64,000 nt of DNA from Nitrospira defluvii (GTDB taxonomy: Bacteria > Nitrospirota > Nitrospiria > Nitrospirales > Nitrospiraceae), in the NCBI GenBank assembly GCA_011525625.1, contig WYAX01000003.1, positions 124,001 to 188,000 of the forward strand, in the 5' to 3' direction. Each line of letters starts with the position of its first letter. Positions within the stretch are counted from its first letter, which is position 1. A program made the position numbers and the translations under genes. The notes under the pieces were generated by a model that was not told the origin of the DNA, made no database searches, and saw only the letters and a program-made list of their open reading frames with translations. This document shows, one piece after another, positions 47,122 through 54,864 of this stretch.

Positions 47122-47412
47122 GCGCCCGAGCGACAGCTCCACTTCCAACGCGGCCCGCGGCCCGCTCTCGACGACCCCGTTTGTGTGCCCTTGCCGATAC
47201 AGGCTGCTCTGTCCGCCGGCAAACAGAATCCGTCCATGCGGACGGGACAGCCAAGTGCGTAGCTCCGGATTGCCGCCTTGTCCTCGCTGTTCCTCACTAA
47301 GACGCGTGTCCTCTTGAAGGCCAGAATCCCTTTGTGACGATCGATCCCTTGCCTGACTTGATCCCACGTTCCAGAATCGCTACGCTACGGTTGTGGAACG
47401 TGGAGGTTGAGC

Positions 47413-48060
47413 ATGGATGCCGATCAACCGCATAGCCCTTCCTCTCCGGACATTCTCCTACCTCAACCCGCGACCGCTTCTACCCCAGCCGACGAACGGA
47501 GCTTCCACATCAGGCTGGCCGTGTTTGCCTCTGTGGTGATCATTGCAATCGTCGGCGCGTTCGTCGGGTATCCGACGTGGCAGGAATACATCTCGCAGCA
47601 AGAAGCCAAACTCGAACTGCGGGCCTACGTCAACGTCCGCGCGCTCGGGCCACCGGCACTGAAGGAAGGCGTGTCGCCGCGGGTGAGGGAGACGATCCAG
47701 AACACCGGTCGGACGCCGGCCTACAACGATGCCATCCAGGCCTTCATCACCGTAGCCGACTACCCCCTGATCAGGAACTTCGAGCGGGTGACCTGCCCCC
47801 CGGACGATTCGCAACCGGACAAACGGCGGTGGTTTCTGGGGAAAGTCCCGCGAAGGGAAACGGTCCGCGAGGCGCCGTTGACTGCCGAGGAGATCACGGC
47901 CATACAGACGGCCAAGTCGGCGCTGTATTACCACGGAACGGTCTGCTACCGGGATATCTTCCACGAATCGCACCGCACCGACTTTTGCATGTTTTGGAAA
48001 TGGGACGCAGGCCGCCTGAGCCCCTCGCTTCCCTGTGACCAGGGGAACAAGGCGGACTAG
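47413..48060 (+). CDS. Hypothetical single-span membrane protein
   Basis: 215 residues from ATG 47413 (GGAGG 6 bases upstream; TTG 47407 possible). A Pro/Ser-rich cytoplasmic lead of ~30 residues, one helix (LAVFASVVIIAIVGAFVGYP), then a soluble periplasmic domain (EAKLELRAYVNVRALGPPALK, IQNTGRTPAYNDAIQAFITVA, YYHGTVCYRDIFHESHRTDFC) with three Cys. The beta-sandwich-like pattern of N-T-G-x-T-P-A is common in many short hypothetical proteins. Function unknown. Confidence 0.72.
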   Translation: MDADQPHSPSSPDILLPQPATASTPADERSFHIRLAVFASVVIIAIVGAFVGYPTWQEYISQQEAKLELRAYVNVRALGPPALKEGVSPRVRETIQNTGRTPAYNDAIQAFITVADYPLIRNFERVTCPPDDSQPDKRRWFLGKVPRRETVREAPLTAEEITAIQTAKSALYYHGTVCYRDIFHESHRTDFCMFWKWDAGRLSPSLPCDQGNKAD

Positions 48061-48084
48061 AAGGGAAGGGATGGGCCTGGTCTG

Positions 48085-48507
48085 TTACTCCAGATCCTCC
48101 ACCCACACGAGACGATCATGAAACGGGTGCGCAGCTAATGCCCTATAGAATTTTCTGTCGGCCGTGATCAAGCGTCCTTCAACGACCTCCGCAAGAGCAA
48201 GGTACAGGCAATCGTACACACTCCGCTGCGTATCCAATGCAAGTTCGTAGGCAGCCGGAAACAGACGCTCGTCGGCATGTCGCTGGAGCGGAAGATACCG
48301 TAACTCCTTGAGGATCGTGCTTCCCTCCGCACGAGTGAGTTCTTTTCGCCTAATCTTCTTGGCGATAACGCTGCCGAGTTCCATCACCATGAAAGCGGGA
48401 ACATGAAGGTATTCATGAAGGCGAGTCGCGAGGAGCGCGGCATCAGAATGGATTTCAGAGATGAACCAATTAGTCGCGACACTGGCATCCACGACATAGC
48501 CGCTCAC
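48085..48507 (-). CDS. vapC: PIN-domain ribonuclease toxin (VapC family)
   Basis: 140 residues: YVVDASVATNWFISE with the first catalytic Asp, MELGSVIAKK with the conserved Glu, TQRSVYDCLYLALAE and RLITADRKFYRAL with the remaining acidic residues. The PIN fold cuts RNA with Mg2+, in this family usually tRNA or rRNA. The start overlaps the antitoxin stop by 4 bases. Neutralised by the RHH antitoxin encoded just upstream. Confidence 0.93.
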   Translation of the reverse strand: MSGYVVDASVATNWFISEIHSDAALLATRLHEYLHVPAFMVMELGSVIAKKIRRKELTRAEGSTILKELRYLPLQRHADERLFPAAYELALDTQRSVYDCLYLALAEVVEGRLITADRKFYRALAAHPFHDRLVWVEDLE

Positions 48508-48737
48508 CGGTCGCGGTCTCCCCGGATAAGGTCAGCACTATCATGGAATCTCTTTCCGGACTTCCTGAGTCGCTCACGCAATCTCTCGATTCGCTTCCAA
48601 GCCGCTTCATAGTCCGGCACCGCTTCTTCCAAGATCGTCTTTACTTCGGACTGCAAAGAGCGGCCATGCTCCTTCGCCCGCTTCTTCAACCGACCAATGA
48701 CATTGCTATTAAGCTGCCGCACAAGGACCTGAGCCAT
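48504..48737 (-). CDS. vapB: Ribbon-helix-helix antitoxin (FitA/VapB type)
   Basis: 77 residues from ATG 48737 with GGAGG 5 bases upstream. MAQVLVRQLNSNVIGRLKKRAKEHGRSLQSEVKTILEEAV is the FitA-like RHH DNA-binding domain; the basic/acidic C-terminal helix (AAWKRIERLRERLRKSGKRFH) should wrap the toxin. A perfect 19-base palindrome lies 27 bases upstream of the start and is the probable operator for autorepression by the complex. Confidence 0.93.
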   Translation of the reverse strand: MAQVLVRQLNSNVIGRLKKRAKEHGRSLQSEVKTILEEAVPDYEAAWKRIERLRERLRKSGKRFHDSADLIRGDRDR

Positions 48738-48764
48738 AACGGCCTCCAAATTACAGGACCAACA

Positions 48765-48783
48765 TGATAGCAGGATGCTATCA
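48765..48783 (-). promoter_or_regulatory. Palindromic operator of the vapBC operon
   Basis: TGATAGCA, a 3-base spacer, then TGCTATCA: a perfect 8-bp inverted repeat ending 27 bases before the antitoxin start. On the minus strand the right arm includes TATCAT, which resembles a -10 box, so a bound VapBC complex would cover the promoter. The site is seen; its function is inference from how FitAB/VapBC operons are controlled. Confidence 0.75.
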
Positions 48784-48863
48784 CTCTCGACACATGCGGC
48801 CACTGAAGTGCAAGAGAGGGGATGCGCAAGATGAATGTCTGCAAAAACGAGAGCAGCCATTTT

Positions 48864-49214
48864 TCACAGCACGAACACATGGTCGACGAGATAGCGAGAG
48901 CCCTGCTGCACGAGAACCATCTCCGCGACATAGTCGCCGGGCGAGTGTGAGAACTGCTGTTTCCACACAATGGCGATGGAGCCGGGGCGACGAAAGACCG
49001 CAACCGGCGTTCGTGCGCCAAACGTGCCTTTTTCGGCCTGGTACTGCCGGCACACCCGCTCGAGATAGTCCTTCGTCACGATTGCCTTCAAACGATCGGT
49101 AAAGTCTTGCACATGACGGGCATGGTCAATGGCCGTCGAGGCCTCCATTAAATTGTCCATGATCGGATCGGCAATCGCCAGAATTTCGGCGTCGGATTTA
49201 TTTTCCAGATCCAT
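48864..49214 (-). CDS. Hypothetical protein, NTF2-like pattern
   Basis: 116 residues: acidic helical start (DAEILAIADPIMDNLMEASTA), then VQDFTDRLKAIVTKDYLERVC, and a curved beta-sheet half (VAVFRRPGSIAIVWKQQFS, VAEMVLVQQGSRYLVDHVFVL). This helix-then-sheet order is like NTF2/SnoaL-type proteins. No catalytic residue stands out. Cytoplasmic; function unknown. Confidence 0.65.
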   Translation of the reverse strand: MDLENKSDAEILAIADPIMDNLMEASTAIDHARHVQDFTDRLKAIVTKDYLERVCRQYQAEKGTFGARTPVAVFRRPGSIAIVWKQQFSHSPGDYVAEMVLVQQGSRYLVDHVFVL

Positions 49215-49466
49215 CAGAGCCTCTTAGTGATGTGGTCCGCCCTAGCCGAACTACCATCGCACACACGATGGGGAAACGGGATTAACGAATCTTCCTACCA
49301 GCTACTCAATGAGTAACGCGTACCTACCAGTCCCATGTGAGACTCGCTTCAACTCCATCAGGCGAAACCACAAAATACCGCCGCAGTGTAGTGCTCCCAA
49401 ATGGCATCAAAGAGTTATCCCATACACCTCACCCCTTGTTATAGGAACTCATGGCTTCATTCCTAT

Positions 49467-51710
49467 CTATTTGAAGCAGTCTCCTATAGTTCCCGCTTTC
49501 CCCCCTTCTTTCGCTATCGTGCCTGGTTTCAGTCTATTGTTATCTTGATAGGCAACAGCTTCGCGATACCGAGCGCGTTTCTGTGATGCATTGCTCCCGT
49601 GGCCGAAAAACCAACCGAGCTGTCGTGCATAATACCGCCCGAGCTCGCGATAGGCTCCAAAGAGAAAAGGAGAGGAGTTTGCCGTGATCCATTTCGTATC
49701 GTTCTGGGGAATATATGGACAACGATCGCTACCATTTATCCCATTGCCATTACTTGAATTCTGCATCAAAAAGCCAAGTAACTCGCAGCTCACAAAATCT
49801 TCGTATTTCCAACCTCCAACAGAATCAGCCTTGCGTTGTCCCAATTGCCCGCTATAAGGATATGGTTGCCCATCATATAGCGCCCGACAAGCTGGCACGG
49901 CTGAAGGGGCACATGCTTTAGAGTTTGATTCGTTTTTGCATGTATCATTTGTCTTAGCCAATATGTCCTTTATACCTTTGAGTGCCACACCTAATTTATT
50001 TCCTGACTTCACACTTGGGAAAGCGGGCTTGATGAGGAATAGGCGTTGGAAATGCGATCCAGGAGCTGGCTCATCATTCATACACGTATCATTCTTCGCA
50101 TTATCTGTTATGCAACCCAATAGGATCGGGTGTTCCCAATGAAAAATGTCATAGCCTTGCTCGCTCTCTTTCTGATCGCAAAAATCGTTCAGGCGGTCCA
50201 GGGCGGGAAAGTAGACATAGAGGTGCGTTGCAGAACCATGCTCCCTCTCTAACCCACGCTTTAATCTACACACATCCTCCATCTTTCCGCTTCTGTCAGC
50301 AGAATGGTCCGAGAGAATAATGTCTGGGAGCTTACGTTGTATCAGCGCATAGGCACCTAGGTTTTCCGACTGTCCCCCATCTGATAGCCGAACATTGACG
50401 TACTTTTCGGCAGAATCGCCGGACCGCAAATGGAACAGATAAAATGGCCCAGGGATAACTTTATGAATAGCTCTTTGGAACCAATGAACCTGAAGGTTGG
50501 AAAGACTCACCCCCCAATTTAGGGTGGACGGATTGAGCATGATATTAACCCAAGGAGGATAAACTTTTTGCTGAGCGTCCAGGAAAGCCGCTGAAATCGT
50601 GACAGCCTGCCAGGGCATACGATCACCGATTACCGCCCGAGAATACCCGAACAGGCCTGACCCAGACCCGTAGGGCGAAAGCTCAAAACTTGTCATTTGA
50701 AAGGGCTTCTGGCCAGGATGTGCGAGCGCAGAAAAGAAGTCTCGATTTTCTCCAGCTGTCGCATTGATAATCCACAAAGGTATCGTTCCCTTTTCGTATT
50801 CCTCTCTAAGTTTGTCAAAGGTAAGGCTGGTGCGAACCCAATTCTCATCCCCTTGTAAGCGAAAACCTCCTACACAATAGTCGTTACGCTGTGCACAATC
50901 GGATGGAGTAGCTCCATAAGCCCTTAAAATGCCTTGCTGATACTGCAAGCGAGATGTTGAGAGGGGAAATTCCCAGTCGAATATCACATTCGGCACAAAG
51001 TTGACGGCAATTGAACCGAGGGTGAGCAGGACAGTACCGGCATATTCCACACCAACGCGGAGCTGATCTAGTGTCGTTTCCTTATAACCAAATGGCCGGC
51101 GCCAATTCCAAGCAAATACGTCCTGATAGCCCCGAAGATGATTCTGGTAGCGCACCGGGTCCTGCGAAAAGACCCCATTTTGATCTCTATCATAGTTCGT
51201 TTCAGGTGCGGGGCAAGGTCCTGACCAAGGTAGGTTAGAGTCATAGTTGTGACGAGACACGCCTTCCTTATGCGTGTCCGTGTCTAAGTATGTTTCTATA
51301 TACTTTAGCGGGATACAATCGCGGAAAAACTGGCTGGCATAGTCACTCGAAGTTAGTGGCGCCACCACACCTTCATTATTCTCTTCCGGATTCAAGAGTC
51401 GCGAGAAGTACCATAGAGCCGCATATCCCCCTCCCGACACCGTAGATACGGCATCTACCTCCTCCATAATGCCCGCCTCGGTCAGACCTTGAAGCACACC
51501 TATGGAAAAATCGGCCGCCTTCGTCCCTCCGCCTGCTAGAGCAAGTCCAAGTTTTGGCTCACTGCCTTTGACTTGCTTGCGAACAGCAACGCCTTGATTA
51601 AGGTAGTCCTCTTTCTTTAATCCACCCGGAAGAGGCTGGATACCACAGCCACCAGACAAGATTCCGATGAATACTAGAACGGCTCCAATCTGAAGATTCG
51701 ACAAGTTCAT
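49467..51710 (-). CDS. Patatin/cPLA2-like phospholipase lipoprotein
   Basis: 747 residues, AT-richer than flanks. Signal peptide with lipobox SGGC (Cys22). Patatin-type oxyanion loop LALAGGGTKAADFSIG (60-70), nucleophile Ser92 in S-T-V-S-G-G-G, and the Asp of the dyad in VNVRLSDGGQSENLGAYALIQ. The V-S-G-G form and D-G-G-x-x-E-N-L-G resemble the cPLA2-like branch. It should hydrolyse phospholipids on the periplasmic face or outside. Last gene of a four-gene minus-strand run that starts with three related lipoproteins. The long C-terminal part is Cys-rich (about six Cys), consistent with export and disulfides. Confidence 0.85.
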   Translation of the reverse strand: MNLSNLQIGAVLVFIGILSGGCGIQPLPGGLKKEDYLNQGVAVRKQVKGSEPKLGLALAGGGTKAADFSIGVLQGLTEAGIMEEVDAVSTVSGGGYAALWYFSRLLNPEENNEGVVAPLTSSDYASQFFRDCIPLKYIETYLDTDTHKEGVSRHNYDSNLPWSGPCPAPETNYDRDQNGVFSQDPVRYQNHLRGYQDVFAWNWRRPFGYKETTLDQLRVGVEYAGTVLLTLGSIAVNFVPNVIFDWEFPLSTSRLQYQQGILRAYGATPSDCAQRNDYCVGGFRLQGDENWVRTSLTFDKLREEYEKGTIPLWIINATAGENRDFFSALAHPGQKPFQMTSFELSPYGSGSGLFGYSRAVIGDRMPWQAVTISAAFLDAQQKVYPPWVNIMLNPSTLNWGVSLSNLQVHWFQRAIHKVIPGPFYLFHLRSGDSAEKYVNVRLSDGGQSENLGAYALIQRKLPDIILSDHSADRSGKMEDVCRLKRGLEREHGSATHLYVYFPALDRLNDFCDQKESEQGYDIFHWEHPILLGCITDNAKNDTCMNDEPAPGSHFQRLFLIKPAFPSVKSGNKLGVALKGIKDILAKTNDTCKNESNSKACAPSAVPACRALYDGQPYPYSGQLGQRKADSVGGWKYEDFVSCELLGFLMQNSSNGNGINGSDRCPYIPQNDTKWITANSSPFLFGAYRELGRYYARQLGWFFGHGSNASQKRARYREAVAYQDNNRLKPGTIAKEGGKAGTIGDCFK

Positions 51711-51772
51711 AGATTCGTTCCAGGGAATGGGTATGAAGTTCGCAGGAGTGAAGTCATCGGTTTCAGATGAGG

Positions 51773-52366
51773 CTACAGTTCACTTTCATATTTCCCCGCC
51801 AGTTCGACATCACTCTGAGAATCACATATTCCGGCCAATCGATCACCGAGCGCCCGCAGCATGTCGGCTTTCGTTGTCCAAACATGTATCTCCCTTCTAG
51901 GGAAGGCGATCCTATACAGCCCCTCTAGCTTCTTCCGAGAAGCATCATCGTCTTTCTTGGAGTATTCGGAGAGCTTCGCCTTGGCCTTTGCCTTCTTGTC
52001 CTTGAGCCCCTGGGATTCATCCACACACTGCCCAAATAGGGCCGCAACATTAGCTCCATCGCGGGCAAGGTTCTTTGCCGCAACACCTGTCGCGAAGACA
52101 TTCTTAATTCTGCTCTCGTAAGCAAACCGTATGTCGAGGTCGGTCTTGGATATGGCTGAACCGGCGTTTTCTCCGGGGGCCGTTCGCGGAACCACCGCAA
52201 TGATCCCCCGGTCGTACCCAAGGTTGACATCGACCGGCTTGACATCGGCCTGCGGAGCGATCTTGATCTGCGTTCCGACATGGGTATGTTCGGCATAGAT
52301 CATTCCTTGGTAGGTGCATCCGGCGCTGAGAGCCAGCACCGCGACAAGGACAGTTTTTTCGAACAT
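51773..52366 (-). CDS. Lipoprotein of the patatin-linked family (member 3)
   Basis: 197 residues; lipobox SAGC (Cys17). N-terminal block MIYAEHTHVGTQIKIAPQ and VNLGYDRGIIAVVPR recurs in the two genes upstream. A second block, RIKNVFATGVAAKNLA, matches member 2 (FATGVAA). The middle is Lys/Ala-rich and probably coiled (KDKKAKAKAKLSEYSKK). No known family. 62 bases separate it from the patatin gene. Confidence 0.78.
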   Translation of the reverse strand: MFEKTVLVAVLALSAGCTYQGMIYAEHTHVGTQIKIAPQADVKPVDVNLGYDRGIIAVVPRTAPGENAGSAISKTDLDIRFAYESRIKNVFATGVAAKNLARDGANVAALFGQCVDESQGLKDKKAKAKAKLSEYSKKDDDASRKKLEGLYRIAFPRREIHVWTTKADMLRALGDRLAGICDSQSDVELAGKYESEL

Positions 52367-52389
52367 GGTCGTTCTCCGTTGGAATTTCG

Positions 52390-52980
52390 TTAGTCGTTCG
52401 GAACCGTCACCAGCGCTTTAATCGCCTGGGGCCGACAGGCCATCCTGGTCGCTGCGACACCCGTCGCGAAATAGGTATGCACTCGCGAGGCCTCGAACCA
52501 TGCCACTTCGGCATTGAATGAGGAAATGACGGAAAGCGGCTCACTGCGGTCTAAGTCCTCGGCCGGGCAATCGGGATCCTCTCCCCTCGCCGCCTGAAAA
52601 CTATCCATAAAATCCTTCTTGGCCTTCCTGACCTCCGCCTCAACGAAGGTCGCCTTTTCAAGTTCTGACTTACCTGAAGTCTGGGAGTTGGCTTCGGCAG
52701 TTGCTCTGGCTTCGGCACTCACCTTTTCCAACTTTTCCCGGAGCAGTTGTCGATCTGTTTCAATTTTCTTCTTCTCCTCATCACTTTTCCCGGCGTTAGC
52801 CTTGGGAATCAGCGTCATGATGGAACGTCGATATCCAAAATCCACCTCACCAGGAGTGCCATCCACTGCCGCCTTCGCCTTCAGGCCTATATGCGACTCT
52901 TCGACGAAATACAGGCGCTCATGAGATGAGCACCCGCTCAGCACCGTGACAAGCATCATTGTTATCAACTGAGGGATCAC
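52390..52980 (-). CDS. Lipoprotein of the patatin-linked family (member 2)
   Basis: 196 residues; lipobox LSGC (Cys17). Block 1 VEESHIGLKAKAAVDG and DFGYRRSIMTLIPKA; then a charged coiled-coil stretch (~70-125, EEKKKIETDRQLLREKLEK, EKATFVEAEVRKAKKD); block 2 VHTYFATGVAATRMA close to the end. Its start overlaps the stop of member 1 (ATGA), so translation is coupled. The coiled coil suggests it multimerises or spans the periplasm. Confidence 0.78.
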   Translation of the reverse strand: MIPQLITMMLVTVLSGCSSHERLYFVEESHIGLKAKAAVDGTPGEVDFGYRRSIMTLIPKANAGKSDEEKKKIETDRQLLREKLEKVSAEARATAEANSQTSGKSELEKATFVEAEVRKAKKDFMDSFQAARGEDPDCPAEDLDRSEPLSVISSFNAEVAWFEASRVHTYFATGVAATRMACRPQAIKALVTVPND

Positions 52981-53555
52981 TTGTAACCTCCAGGTTCAGA
53001 GCTATACCGTGTGGCATGTAGATCATTTTCTGCAAAATCTATCTTCGTCGTGACTGACTCACTGACGGAAGGCCCGACGACGACTGCCGTGTGCTCATAG
53101 CCGATCATGAGTCCATTGGAAATCAGGCTGAAGCCTAATTCCGCGCCAATCACCCGCTTCACAAACAGCCCGGACTCGCTTGGAGCGGCATCCGTCACAC
53201 AGAACATACCGTCCTCATTGCCGGTCGATTCTTCCGAGCGATGTGGTTGTACCGTGATAACCTTCCTATACCCAATCGATAGTCCTGGATCGTGCGACCC
53301 CACACGTACGTCCAGACCAATAGACTGCACCAACAGGACATGGGCATGTGGACTGTTGATCATGGAATACCGAATTGCGCCACCGTGCTGCACTACGCCA
53401 TGCGCATCCTCCCAATGGACGGCCACGCAGCCGCCAAGGGACAACCCGATCAACAACAAGAACACCCAGCCGCGCACTTGCCCAGATCCCCCAAGCAGTC
53501 CTTTCCAGGCTCGATCAGGATTGATGGCAGGCGAAACAAGCTGAGCTTCAATCAC
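52977..53555 (-). CDS. Lipoprotein of the patatin-linked family (member 1)
   Basis: 192 residues as annotated; lipobox SLGGC (Cys43), preceded by a long n-region, so the true start may be later than 53555 (no good ribosome site decides it). It has block 1 (SIGLDVRVGSHDPGLSIGYRK, VITVQP) but not the coiled coil or the FATGVAA block. Instead the C-terminus is a beta-rich tail (MIGYEHTAVVVGPSVSESVT). First gene of the patatin operon. Confidence 0.75.
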   Translation of the reverse strand: MIEAQLVSPAINPDRAWKGLLGGSGQVRGWVFLLLIGLSLGGCVAVHWEDAHGVVQHGGAIRYSMINSPHAHVLLVQSIGLDVRVGSHDPGLSIGYRKVITVQPHRSEESTGNEDGMFCVTDAAPSESGLFVKRVIGAELGFSLISNGLMIGYEHTAVVVGPSVSESVTTKIDFAENDLHATRYSSEPGGYK

Positions 53556-54126
53556 AAGTTTTGTTTTGTCGGCATGAAAGATTCCAAACTGCCACGGAGT
53601 CTTGCGCTAACACGACTGCAGGTGACCATTTTCACCCTTTTTGCATACCGTCCCAGGCAAGGCCAGTGAGCAAGCGAAATCATGGCTCCGCCTAACACGC
53701 ACCCTTTTGAAGCGAAGCTTGTAGTCCATGTACGTACGTTTTCGCAATACGTACAAATGGCCCTACTGGCTAGCATAAATACCAGCATTTACCAGCTCCT
53801 AGGTCATCAGAAGATCGTCGATCCCCCGGTAGGCTGTGATAATATTGCGTGCATATGTGGAGCAGATTTGGCCATGGCCACTCCACCCGAACGTGCGGGC
53901 GATCCTCGCACAGAGTGGAGTACCAACAACGAGAACTGACATACAGCGTATTGACGTCAGGCTTTAGGATGAAGTGAAAATGATGCCAGCGTTCGCCCTG
54001 AAATAGGGCCAGCAGCATGTCGATGAGCGATTGCTATCTGGGACAAGTATCGTGGTTGATACCCGCCGGCAAGTCCTGCTTGTCGAGTTGAAACTTCCGT
54101 TCACCCTGCGAGATCTTCACGTAATC
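53556..54126. other. Gene-free stretch upstream of the lipoprotein-patatin operon
   Basis: 571 bases, AT-richer than the neighbourhood, with short open frames on both strands but none with a ribosome site or recognisable product. It holds the inverted repeat at 53729-53755 and should contain the promoter of the minus-strand operon. It may also be the decayed edge of an inserted segment. Confidence 0.5.
53729..53755. promoter_or_regulatory. Inverted repeat upstream of the lipoprotein-patatin operon
   Basis: TGTACGTA, 11 bases, then TACGTACA: perfect 8-bp arms. It lies about 174 bases before the first lipoprotein start. Spacing fits a dimeric repressor site or a small hairpin; the arms themselves contain the self-complementary core TACGTA. 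No assigned regulator in the window. Confidence 0.4.
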
Positions 54127-54473
54127 TCATACTGCAATTTGGCAATCGAAGAGCACCTCGCCGCTCACGAACGCATGCTTGCCTGTCGTGCCCTGCGGAT
54201 GCACTTTGAGTACCATGCTGTTCTCATCAATCACGACCGTGACTTCGGCACCCGCCTTCGGCATGACATGCCCATGCCGCTCCGAGCGATTCTTCTTGAG
54301 CAGATACGTGGTCCCGTTCGGCACCTTCACCACTACCTGTCCGCCTTTCTCCACCACCACTCCATGCAGCTCCTGCTGATGGCTCTTGACGGCAGACTGA
54401 TCTGCCATCGCCACCTGTCCCGTCAGTATCGCACTATCAACGCGAGGATCCCCTGCCGCATGAATGTTCGCAT
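54127..54473 (-). pseudogene. Small secreted protein gene, frameshifted in the signal peptide
   Basis: The frame at 54127-54414 encodes ~95 residues of an exported-type small protein (VVVKVPNGTTYLLKKNRSERH, VTVVIDENSMVLKVHPQG) but begins abruptly at MADQS. Upstream, an AGGAGG lies before ATG 54473 and encodes MRTFMRQGILALIV in another frame. Inserting one G at about 54431 joins them into a perfect signal peptide, GILALIV-AILTGQVAMA before DQS. So the gene is interrupted by a one-base deletion, either real or a sequencing error. Family unknown. Confidence 0.7.
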
Positions 54474-54864
54474 CACCTGTCCCTCCTGTGAGTGTTGATC
54501 CTGAGCTTGGACCTATGACGCACCTGACAGGACTGGAAGAAACCGCTGGGCAGGTAGCCCAACAATGTGCGCCTCGCAGCCTTGACTGACTCTGAGTCCT
54601 TAGCCGCCCTGCCTCAGCTCCGAGTCACTTCGAGCCAGAAAAACTTGTCCTATTCCCTGGGCAGAGGTGTCGACGAACTAGCGAATCTGCCAAGTTTTCT
54701 GAACAAACGGCTGGCCTCGCCCACGACGGTCCCACCGCCATCGAACGGCCGTACACCCGACAAACCCGGCCGTTCATTCCCCCAACATATCTAAGCTGCA
54801 CCCCGCAGTATCGGTGCTTCGCCTTGTGTTATCCTGAGTTCATCCACACACGGGAGGCTGAATC
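54474..54864. other. Intergenic stretch between divergent genes
   Basis: 391 bases. A 75-codon plus-strand frame (54567-54794) is present but lacks a ribosome site and a recognisable product. Promoters for the divergent neighbours should be here; no clear repeats. Confidence 0.45.

Noticed and set aside
49467-53555. Patatin operon as a CBASS-type antiphage system
   Set aside because: CBASS patatins (CapV) are cytoplasmic and paired with a nucleotidyl cyclase. This protein is a lipoprotein and no cyclase, ubiquitin-like or sensor gene is linked.
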